30,973 bases of DNA from Pelargonium nanum. Its lineage: Eukaryota; Streptophyta; Magnoliopsida; Geraniales; Geraniaceae. The position numbers and the translations under genes are program-made. The stretch lies in the NCBI GenBank assembly GCA_036897485.1, contig JAYMTF010000733.1, positions 1-30,973 on the forward strand, read 5' to 3'. The notes beneath the pieces were generated by a model, which was not told the origin of the DNA, did not search any database, and was given only the letters and a program-made list of their open reading frames with translations. Every line of letters starts with the position of its first letter. The first letter of the stretch is position 1. This document shows positions 20,150 to 30,973 of this stretch, one piece after another.

Positions 20150-21690
20150 GAGAACAAAATATTACCTCTCTCATATTTTATTTTTTTAAAATTTTAGAAA
20201 GACTTAATTAAGGTTCTACTTTTTATTGTGTCTTTGTCCTAACAAATTATAAGGAGAAGATTTTCTAGCCTGAGAATTGAGAGTAGGGCCCTCCAAAACA
20301 AACATGTATTGTTGAAGATATAACATTTATCCCCCTAAGAAGGTCCAACATGTTCCCCATGTCGAATAGTTTCGAGACCTCAAAAGGGAATCCGAAGTCC
20401 CTAAGCCACTTGGCCCAACCTACTTTGATCACCATGTCGAAAAGTTAATTTCAAGAGAAAGAACGATCAAAATAGAAGTCAATTCGGACCTCAAACAAGC
20501 TCAAAAACTTCACACACAAAAAGGCCCGAAACTTAAAAAGATAGCATAAAAAGTCTACCACAGACAACATAAAAAGTCTACCACATGCGCCCACCTGCGA
20601 CACAGGAGGCACACGCGCCAGACTTCTCCTCCTCAACCAAACACATCTCTACCACGTCAACAATTTGGACCACACATGCCACGTGGCAAATTCTTGCTGG
20701 CCCACATGGAGAGCAAAAGGCCCAAGAAAAGTCACGTTAGCATGCCACGTGGCATGCAATGTTAGCATTAGCCCAACCCATTCTCAACTCACCACGTGTC
20801 GATTTTCATCTCCCTCCTACTTCGTGTGTGTCATGTCAGCCAATTGCACCATCTCCCTTTGTACACGAATATCTGATTTCCATCACGAATGCCTCTAATC
20901 CAAACACCTCAACTCGGGGTTGAGGGAGTTACTTGCCCTAAACATGAGCTCACAATCTAAGCACAAACTTGATCATGACATGTTCACCTTTAACTGCCAC
21001 GTGGTGATTCTAAAGCCACAAGGAGAAAACGTATGCATGAGATCCTTCTCATAATGATCTCTGAGTTAAGATGCCCAACTCGGCCCAAGATCGGTTTCAC
21101 ACACTCTAACTACACCAAATCTCGTCCTTCCGCCTTCACCAAATCAACGCAAACCACGTGGCAATTATACCCATCTAACCTCATATCACTCGCACTAAAT
21201 CTATTTCACTAGGCTTTCTGAGTTGTGGACCTAACTCGGTTGACTCAGGGCCCTAACTTGGCCCAAAGGAGATTACATGCATCCCTATCCTAGCCAGATC
21301 AGGTCAGAGGTTGATCTTCGTGATCAGTGGCCCAGATCTTGGCCTAGATCAATGGCAAAATCTTTTCAATGGCTCAACGAGTCATCAATAGCTTAGGGGG
21401 CAGTTACAACAAAAATGAAAGAAAACGCTTCAACAAACCTTTTGAAGGTAACCCAAGAAAAAAATGAAATACGGTCACAATTCAAAAATTTAAGAAATAT
21501 ACGGAATAAAATAGTGTTTATATTTTAAAGAGCTAACAAAATCATTAACAAGATGGAGTGGCAAAACATAATTACTACTACAGTTTTAGATAGTGTATCT
21601 TTTATTTATTTTGTGTCCTAAATTTAGTGCCAATATTTTATCTTTTTCAAAAATATGTTATACATAGATTATCAATAATACTTATATGAG
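20150..21690. other. Gene-free spacer with a CACGTG cluster, possibly LTR-derived
   Basis: No ORF of substance. Between 20640 and 21165 there are five CACGTG cores: 20679-20686, 20740-20757 (an 18-bp palindrome), 20793-20798, 20997-21004 and 21154-21161. Phrases such as acttggccca and aactcgg recur, and base composition is richer in C than in the flanks. This resembles old LTR-retrotransposon DNA, but no LTR pair or polyprotein was found. A 23-bp tandem repeat of cataaaaagtctaccaca starts at 20545 and 20568. Confidence 0.4.
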
Positions 21691-21696
21691 GTTAAT

Positions 21697-21890
21697 GATC
21701 CTAAGCTAAAGATTAATTGGCTTAGGCTAAGCTATGAATGAGGTGATGACACCTCATTAAAATTCATGAATCCGGGCGGATCGCTCCGCTCCCACCAATT
21801 CACTTGGGTGGGTATGGATTAAATTTAATGAGTTGTCATCACCTCATTGATTTGGTTTAGCCTAAGCCAAAAATTATATGGCTTAGATTC
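21697..21890. mobile_element. MITE with ~60-bp terminal inverted repeats
   Basis: The left arm has aattggcttaggctaagcta followed by aatgaggtgatgacacctca. The right arm has the inverse (gagttgtcatcacctcattg, then ggtttagcctaagccaaaaa). The total is about 194 bp with a short GC-rich centre (ccgggcggatcgctccgctc). The centre and the 'ggctta-gac/gcc' arms resemble the MITE at 9551-9755. The target duplication was not resolved. Confidence 0.7.
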
Positions 21891-22168
21891 CTTATTCTCT
21901 ACATATATAACAACTTAGTCAATATCTCTTAATTATTACACAAACCGAACTGATTCACTCTTAAGAAAATTTCTAAGGAAAAAATTTGGACTTTTTCCTA
22001 AACTAAACTAAACTAAAATAATTGATTAATTAAGAATATTGTGCCATTGTGGTCACCTCAAGAAAGAACCAATAAAACAGCGCCAGCATTGCACAAAGGG
22101 GTATTAAATACAGATCAAGTGTCTCTTTCCTTCTCTTAACACGTTTCAGTTTTAACTCTCTGTCTCTG

Positions 22169-22198
22169 TCAACAAAACAAAACAAAACAAAACAAAAC
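22169..22198. repeat. (AAAAC)n pentanucleotide repeat
   Basis: About five to six tandem aaaac units, lying in what may be the 5' leader of the plus-strand transcript region that follows. Confidence 0.8.
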
Positions 22199-22199
22199 A

Positions 22200-24950
22200 T
22201 TCCAAAACAAGAAAGAAAGGTGGAAGTGGAGGAGGCCACATCCACCTACAACAATCAACAAACCATCATCAACCCTTTCCCAAGGTACCCTCCATTTCTC
22301 CTTCCCACGAACCTTGGATTAAACCACCCAATATGAACTAAACATGAAGCCTTTTCTCTCCTCTTCCTTTTGGAATGTTTGTTATACTCATATATATATA
22401 TATATGTGTGTGTGTATGGTTTTTCTTTTGAAACTTCCAATGTGTTTTGGAGATGTTTGATTTGCTTATATATTGCTAGGCTGCATGTTTTTAGGTTTTG
22501 TAATTTGGGTTCCTTCCACATAAACCAGTTGATTTTGTGTTGGGTTTTTTATGGAAGATATAATTACTTTATGGAGAAGTATGTTTTGAAATCCAAATTA
22601 GTCCATGTACTTTCATTTGTTCTCCAAATTGGTCTCTACTCCAAATCAATGCCGGAGCAAAAGGTGGAATTTTAGAGCAAGATTGTTACATTGTGTGAAA
22701 TTGGATTGGGGTAAGCATGTTGGATTTACATTACTTTCCTAGTTGATTCTTACATGTTCAGTGCATTGCTTTTCTTCTGTAATTTTGTATTCGTAATTTA
22801 TGTTACAAGTGTTCCTAATAGGTTATAACCATGTATCTGTTCCATAATTGTTTAATTTTATAGTTTATGCGGGCTTCGGCTCAATGACTTTGTATATATG
22901 TTAAAATTGTTCGTCATCTTACCGTTACTATTGTTTTTTTAGCTTGTTTGGTTAGTTTTCTGGAGGAATTATTCACAAGGACCAAAGTGCTGATCATCTA
23001 TCTGCAGCCATTACGGAGAATAAGCCCATTGAAGTTTTGCATGGTATTTGCTTATGCTTATCTCTTTTAATCGGAATCACTTTTCCTCTTTAGCATTTTG
23101 CAATAGCAGAGTTAATCTCAAAGTTTCCGAGTAAAAAAATCATCAGATTTTTGTTGTTGTTCCGCTTGATGATGTATCGCAAGTTTCCTTTCTTAATAAT
23201 GTTATGTTAAAGCGACATTGTAGAGAAGTATTTTTAGAAATTACATCCTGATCCGGCTAAGCTAACTTAGATAAACGAGGAAAATGGAATCGAGTCCCAT
23301 TTTAACAAAAGTGACGGTTCATCAAAACTATTATGGACTAGTTATTCATCCTGTAACGAATTAAATAACCCACCCTCCTTATCGGCATCTTTACTCATTG
23401 GACCTAGTGTTTGGATTTTGTTACTAGTTCTATATAGGAAGTACTTTGGCTTTTTAAACTGTCATTTCTTTTGACAATTGCCATATTTTCCGACACATGT
23501 TTAGAGTGTTAGGCGTGCTATATGGTGGCACATACCATCAGCTTGCTTGAGTGTTACAAACAGAGCAACAGTGATGGATTTGATGTCATAAAGAATGGCT
23601 TTGCCCATTTTGACGTCTGCTCCATGAGTACGTTTTCTAAATTTGAAGTCATATTAAGGACTGGCGTATGTTATGTACATATAGCAGCAGATTGTAACAT
23701 CGAGACGAATTTCTTGTTGCCTTGTCTTCCTCTTTTGGTGACACTCTTTTTGTGCACGATTCTCATGTAGAAGACCCTTTTTTTCACTTTACTAAAACAT
23801 AGGCTATGTGTTTTAGTTAAAGAAGCCTAATTGTTCGTGAATTGCGAGCTTGAAATTTATATACAAGTTGAAAAAGAACTTTTAGATGTTCAGAAATAGT
23901 GTGCATGCAGAAACCAACAACCCGTGTTTTGGATATCATTGTCTGAAGAATCACAAGCCGCAAATGATAGAGTATCCTTTTAACAAGGAAGCAAAACCAT
24001 TATCTGATTGTTTCAGGATACAAGCATTCATAATGTTTAACGAATCCAAAAGCCCATGGAGTTGAACAAGTATAGAGTTGGAATGTTGAATACAAGTATG
24101 ACATAATCTATTAAGATAACGTCATATATGTTGTTAATTGTTTGGGATGATAATAGGCATTTCGTTTCAGCGGTTTCTAGTTTATATCTGAGTATTTGCC
24201 CCGTTAAGATTCAAGATTTCAAATGAATATACTTCTGTGGGCTTCATTGTATTTCCAATAAATACTAAACTGTTGTGGAATTATTGATGTGCGACTATTC
24301 TAGGTGAATATTTCCGACATCAACTCTTCCATAACAGATTATCTGAATTGATCGTAACTTTTTATGAACTGGACTTAACTATATATACTCATTTCAATTC
24401 TTTCTCGATACATCTAGCACATCAAGATGAAATTGTCTGAGCTTTAAGTGCCCCTCCAGGTAAGAATTGAAGATGGCACAAGGAATGAAGCAACTGATTC
24501 TAGCTGTTCCGAAAATAATAGAAAGTTGTTTTGAGCCCAATTTCAACTCCTGGGAGAACGGATGAACATATTAACATGGTTGATCCAATAGGCGAAAGAT
24601 ATGTACACCGTGTTACGGCTCTTGGAGATTTGGACACTTCAGGGGAAGTAAACATGGAAGCCTCTATAATACCGGATGATATGATATATATATGGTCCGG
24701 AGGCTTTGGAGCTAGAGATGATATTAGTAGCTTCCATCCCTAACTCTACCAACTTAGAAGCTTCCATCTGTGATGCTCGGGACTTCGCAATCTTGGCTGG
24801 AAAGGAGCTATGAAAACGGAATAGCTTGCTCTTAGTCCTTGCTACTACATATGTGAGTTGTTGCACTATACTTAAATGGTATTTATCGTTTGTGATACTT
24901 TGAGGTATGCTTCTGATGCTTTGTGAGTTTATTACTGCATTGGGCTATAC
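22200..24950 (+). pseudogene. Possible decayed gene or non-coding RNA on the plus strand
   Basis: I do not recognise a family here. Plausible transcript features are a leader-like segment ending cccaag|gtaccc near 22282, a segment near 22960-23043 reading IIHKDQSADHLSAAITENKP then a gtattt donor, a segment near 23522-23628 reading TISLLECYKQSNSDGFDVIK, and one from 24461 (after ccccctccag-like acceptor text) reading VRIEDGTRNEATDSSCSENN. The last meets a stop at about 24533 but continues in another frame as PISTPGRTDEHINMVDPIGE and later SGEVNMEASIIPDD. The T-rich end from about 24800 resembles a 3' UTR. The protein-like composition with frame breaks suggests a pseudogene. A spliced lncRNA or a gene whose exons I misplaced are alternatives. 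Confidence 0.35.
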
Positions 24951-25255
24951 CGTCTTTCTGTAATTATTGATAGCCATCTTCATAGAAGTAATAGCATCAG
25001 ACTTATATATCCAACCAACGTAAAAGTGACTACGGTTTGCCTTTTCTGAAAAAAGCTGCCAATTTTGGTACCTAATTCGTAACTCATTTGTACAATGCAA
25101 CATCTTGATTGGATATTTGAATATTTTAAGTTGCAGACAAAATTGTCAAATTGTCCACAGCCGCCCTTATGCTTACAGTTGCTGTGGGGACCCGAGAACA
25201 CATCAAAACTAATATCAATAATTTACAGTTTCAGGCATTATAGCTATGTTTCCCT

Positions 25256-27443
<2,188 letters not shown>

Positions 27444-27728
27444 GTGGGAAAGCAAAAGGAAGGAGAGATAAAGAGATAAAAGGTCTGTTCTTGTTCTTCG
27501 AGAGGCAAAACAAAAGGAAAGATCCACGAGAGCCTCGAGGAAAAGAAAAGCTGAGAGATGAAGATGCACAAGAGCCTTGAGGAAGTGGAAGGCAGAGAGA
27601 AATAGAAAGCCTATAATTCTTTGTGAGGCAAAGAAGAAAGGAGAGATGTGCAAGAGCCTTAAGGAAAAGGAAGGGAAAGAAGTGAATTTAAAGGGGAAGG
27701 TTTTGGGCGGCATAGTCAAAAGAGTCAC
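27444..27728 (-). other. CKX1 leader with in-frame open extension and internal repeats
   Basis: Upstream of the chosen ATG the CKX1 frame stays open for 95 more codons to an ATG at 27728. The stretch consists of imperfect repeats of agatgcacaagagcctt-aggaa (plus-strand text at about 27520, 27562 and 27644), read on the minus strand as repeated hydrophobic peptide ([26 protein letters not shown]). It is most likely an untranslated leader, because the family N-terminus starts at the downstream ATG, but an extended form is not excluded. Confidence 0.5.
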
Positions 27729-27840
27729 ATATGCTGTGATGACTCCGTCTATACTGTATCCACTGCTTTGTCGACTTGGTACGTTCTCCCCACAATTACA
27801 AGGACATTTTTTTTTCTCTATCTCTTTTCTGACCCGTTAA

Positions 27841-29190
27841 GACTAAGCTGTTGCTATATTCAGCAATGATACCTGTTTGCGAAGAGTAGTGACTTGTTTC
27901 ACAATCTGTGACAGTATCTGCTTATTAAGCTGGATGCATATGTATATATGTGTATACTTATATGTATATATATATATATAAATAGAGTATGTGCTATGAG
28001 GTTAAATTCTCTTCCTCCATAAATATTGGGGGGCCCGGCTCCTACTGCTGTTGTTGCATCTGCATTCAGTTGGAGGTCAGTGCTTGGGGGTCATGTTTTT
28101 GGGTCCCTCCTCTGTTTTTGTGACCTTATACACAGTTGGGCATGTCTTTGGAATTTGGCTCTACTTCCTTAAGAGATTAAAAAAAAAAAGTGAAGCTTGT
28201 GTAGCATATAATATAGGACATTTCATATATCTTGATATTTCGTAAATTGCTTTCTATTAGCAGTGGTAAATTTGTCATTGTCGACAACTTGTTTTAAGTT
28301 TTTGTTAAAGTTTTGAAAAGAATCTCTGAATACGCGTAGTCTCGTCCCATACACAGAGGCAGAGATTGAGGTACGTATACTATCATTGAGATTGATATCT
28401 TTGTGCAAATTAGTGGTCTTTTGATTGGTTAGGTACAGTATAGCAAATAGCAAGTAGCTACTATATATAATATGATGGTTATGCTAATTATGACAATTGA
28501 CAAGATTTTTGTGATGGCTACATGGCATGAACTGTGGGTCCGTTGGCACGGGGGGGATCACGCGGTCTGCACGTGAAAAACTCTGACAGGCAGGCCTCGT
28601 ACAACGACCTTATAAGCTCATGATTTATGCATGGCGTTGAAATTCTGGTGGAAACGCAAATGTAAGACCTGAATTTGTAGGCTAGTGATACCAACCTCAG
28701 AAACTCTGAAAACTACATCTGTGGTGAACATTAAAGATGTCGTTAATCTTCTTAACAATCTTTATATACTTATGGTGCACATATGCCCATATTTTCTTCT
28801 GACTTTTTCAAGATTAAGGTGTTGGATACATGTTTTAGTCGTTGCCTGAACGTGTCGAATCCTTTTACGTGCCCACAGATTGTTGAAAGCGGTTTTGCAC
28901 CCATCAATATATATTGCGCATATATAACATTCTATACATATACATATACATATACATAAGTAGGGGCCTGGTATTGATTTGTGCTGTGTCTGTGCAGGAG
29001 AAAGAGAAGATCACACAGATGATTCCTGTTTTGTGCATGCACTGCCTTTTGTGATCAAGAAGAGACATCAAAACCATTTGCTTGCCATCTGAAAACAGTA
29101 GCTGAAGCTTATTGATAATTAAAAAACAAAGCCAAGTTGGATGCTACAATGATTCTGTTTTCACAATATATAGATTTGAAACTAGTCCTT
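27841..29190. other. Intergenic spacer downstream of the CKX1 leader
   Basis: No gene recognised. It contains a TA/TG microsatellite-like stretch near 27940-27982 and an (acatat)n run near 28935-28958. Small open frames look random. Promoter elements of CKX1 would lie at the left end. Confidence 0.45.
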
Positions 29191-29193
29191 GGC

Positions 29194-29285
29194 ACTGCTG
29201 GGTTTCTTTTTACTGAGTTTTGCAATCATGAAAATGGAAAGAAAAGGAAAGGAAATGGTATTGTTTTGTGCATGTTTAGACTCTC
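29194..29285 (+). repeat. 92-bp direct repeat, first copy
   Basis: The text from gggtttctttttactgagtt through gaaaaggaaaggaaatggta to catgtttagactctc is repeated nearly exactly at 29513-29606, about 317 bp downstream. The intervening 220 bp is unrelated to either flank. Confidence 0.85.
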
Positions 29286-29512
29286 ACGGCAAGAAATTTC
29301 AATTTCCGTGACAGCACATTCCGTCACTCAAACCCATATTTTGCCACCAAAGGTTAGTAACTGCTGTCACCAAATGTGTTATCACGAAAAGTCTCCAAGT
29401 GCACGACATAAATGAGTTTGTCACGGAAGTACAACTTTGAGCGATGGAAAAACTATCTTCGAAAGCATAGAAACTCAAGTTTTCACCGTTATTGAGCTTT
29501 TTCCGGCCCTGG

Positions 29513-29606
29513 GTACTACTGGGTTTCTTTTTACTGAGTTTTGCAATCATGAAAATGGAAAGAAAAGGAAAGGAAATGGTAAGATTTTTGTGCATGTTTA
29601 GACTCT
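29513..29606 (+). repeat. 92-bp direct repeat, second copy
   Basis: Second copy of the unit at 29194-29285, differing mainly after aaatggta (aagattttt versus ttgtttt). Confidence 0.85.
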
Positions 29607-29896
29607 CTGAAGATTCTATTTTAACTATAAAGACAAAAGGTAGCTATTCTATGAAACTAGTTGGTCTTTGTTTGGAGTCTAAGATCCCAGCATTGAGACA
29701 AGCCCAAAATGATTGCCCCTTTATACATACATTTACATTATTACTGTACACTGCCTTTTTTAGCCATCAACTAGAAGAAAACATACTACTTTAATATATC
29801 AAATAATTATCATTTTTTTCATATTTTATATTTGTAGGAATCTTCTTTCAATAGGTAAGCAATAATTGAGTTTCAACAAAATTTCAAATTGATTTT

Positions 29897-30390
29897 GGAA
29901 TAATTACACAAATCCTCCATGTAATTTTGTCTACAAATAGATAACTACTTAATATAAAAATTCACCGCACACAGCTTCATGTACGCTAAATTAAGTATTT
30001 GTCCACGACAATTAATTAATTAACTTAAACTATAAAATCTAAAATTTATCCTCTAAAAAACGATTATACCCTTCAATTTTAATATTAAATTCTCAAATAA
30101 CGTTATTTATTTGAATTTGTGGAAAAAAAATCAAGAGAGAGAACAAGAAGATTATACAATGAGAATGACTATAATTTTTTCGTCACAAATTCAAATAAAT
30201 ATCATTATTTAAAAATTTATGATTAAATGAAGGGTATAATAGTCTTTTTTTAGAATAAAAATTTTAATTTTAAAGTTTAAGATTGTTAATTGTCGGGGAA
30301 AAGTACTAAGAGAGTTATGTGCCTTGAATTTTTAAATTAAATAATTATCTGTTATGGACAAAATCATTGGAAATATTTGTGAAATTACCC
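29897..30390. mobile_element. Foldback / long-TIR MITE, about 494 bp
   Basis: The two halves are inverted copies of each other over about 200 bp or more. Left blocks gga-taattacacaaat, gtaattttgtctacaaata, ccacgacaattaattaatta and gattatacccttcaatttta have inverse counterparts at the right end (gggtaatttcacaaat, gattttgtccataacag, ccccgacaattaacaa, tattatacccttcattta, read on the minus strand). The centre (about 30120-30180) is purine-rich. There are no ORFs and no clear target duplication. Confidence 0.75.
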
Positions 30391-30650
30391 GTTAATATCA
30401 TCTGCATTGCACTAAATATAAAATAAATTTGTTTTATACAATTAAGATATTGTTGACATCCAAGAATGTGTTAAACGATTTTAAGATTCAAAGGCGAGAA
30501 GCTATTTTTCTCTCAATACGCTGGAAAAAAGAAAAAGTGGTTAACGGATCTTTACGGTCGTCTCCCATAGGGGTGCCTAGCGGTGGCTAAGGTTTGGTAG
30601 TGGTGTATCATGTTTAGGGTTTGAGTGGTAAAGGGCGGCGGCTGGGGCTT

Positions 30651-30656
30651 TATAAA
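30651..30656 (+). promoter_or_regulatory. TATA box before the right-edge ORF
   Basis: tataaa within ggggctttataaagggg, about 100 bases upstream of the ATG at 30753, with a telo-box-like tttagggttt near 30612 just ahead of it. Confidence 0.5.
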
Positions 30657-30752
30657 GGGGTGGGGGTGTATAGGGTTCGGCTAAAGGATAAAGAAAGAGA
30701 GGTTGTGAGAGTTTTTGCAAATAAGGTACAGAGAGAGTTGAGAGGAGAGAAT

Positions 30753-30973
30753 ATGGCCGGGAATACTGGGAGGGTGATGGGCACGGGGGAGGGTGAGGCG
30801 GTCGGCGGCAAGCGAGTAGAGAAAAGGCATGTGGTGATTGCGTCGAGTGTTGGGGGAGGCTCGGGTGTTGGTGCTGGGGAAGGCTCGGGTGTGGGCAGGG
30901 TAATGGCGAGCGACGAAAAAAGTGTGGAGGAGGGACCGGCGAGGGGAGATGGGATACATCAGTTGGATATAGA
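30753..30973 (+). CDS. Unrecognised Gly-rich ORF, N-terminal part, open at window end
   Basis: From ATG at 30753 the frame is open for 73 codons to the edge. The translation starts MAGNTGRVMGTGEGEAVGG, includes two GSGVG blocks (GGGSGVGAGEGSGVG) and ends ARGDGIHQLDIE. The segment is much more GC-rich than the flanks and lies about 100 bases downstream of a TATA box, consistent with the first exon of a real gene. I cannot assign a family. A transposon- or retroelement-encoded protein is possible given the nearby foldback element. It was chosen over the overlapping minus-strand 92-codon frame because of promoter position and composition. Confidence 0.45.
   Translation, partial: MAGNTGRVMGTGEGEAVGGKRVEKRHVVIASSVGGGSGVGAGEGSGVGRVMASDEKSVEEGPARGDGIHQLDI

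Noticed and set aside
29286..29512. Second CACTA-type element between the 92-bp repeats
   Set aside because: The left text cacggcaagaaa only loosely matches CACTACAAGAAA, and there is no TTTCTTGTAGTG-like right end or 3-bp duplication.

Overview
The window is plant nuclear DNA, probably from a woody core eudicot, possibly a rosid; I cannot name the species. The evidence is GT-AG introns of plant size, AT-rich intergenic DNA, plant-only gene families (a CKX1-type cytokinin dehydrogenase and PR-2-type GH17 glucanases), and plant transposons (a Helitron, a miniature CACTA element, MITEs and a tRNA-like SINE).

Layout, left to right. (1) Positions 1-3372, plus strand: the last six exons of eIF3e, the translation initiation factor 3 subunit with a PCI domain. 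Its introns hold old repeats, and a 50-bp tandem duplication runs across its stop codon. (2) 3835-4648: a complete non-autonomous Helitron on the minus strand, directly downstream of eIF3e. (3) About 4.9-12.2 kb, minus strand: a decaying tandem array of three GH17 beta-1,3-glucanase copies spaced about 3.2 kb apart. Copy 1 has an intact gene structure, but the conserved catalytic-acid Glu of its VGNE motif is Lys. Copy 2 keeps the catalytic residues, but the G of the expected splice donor is T. Copy 3 is a truncated pseudogene carrying a SINE-like insertion. The copies are separated by ~485-bp repeat units, a CACTA miniature element, a MITE and a SINE. Copy 1 preserves the empty site for two of these insertions.

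(4) 12513-19893, minus strand: an 11-exon gene for a 1321-residue TPR plus J-domain co-chaperone (Arabidopsis TPR15/TPR16-like). The eleven exons sum exactly to 1322 codons. Its long N-terminal region carries recurring F-x-F motifs. (5) 20.1-22.1 kb: intergenic DNA with a cluster of CACGTG sites, possibly retrotransposon-derived, and a second MITE. (6) 22.15-24.95 kb, plus strand: a transcript-like region with short coding-looking segments and no intact ORF, either a decayed gene or a non-coding RNA. (7) 25256-27443, minus strand: a five-exon CKX1-type cytokinin dehydrogenase of 545 residues. (8) 27.7-30.7 kb: intergenic DNA with a 92-bp direct repeat and a ~494-bp foldback element. (9) From 30753, plus strand: the start of an unrecognised Gly-rich ORF behind a TATA box, running off the window.

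The genes are not a pathway or an operon-like system. The most informative feature is the glucanase array: three neighbouring paralogues, each with a different lesion, with mobile-element insertions that can be ordered against one another.
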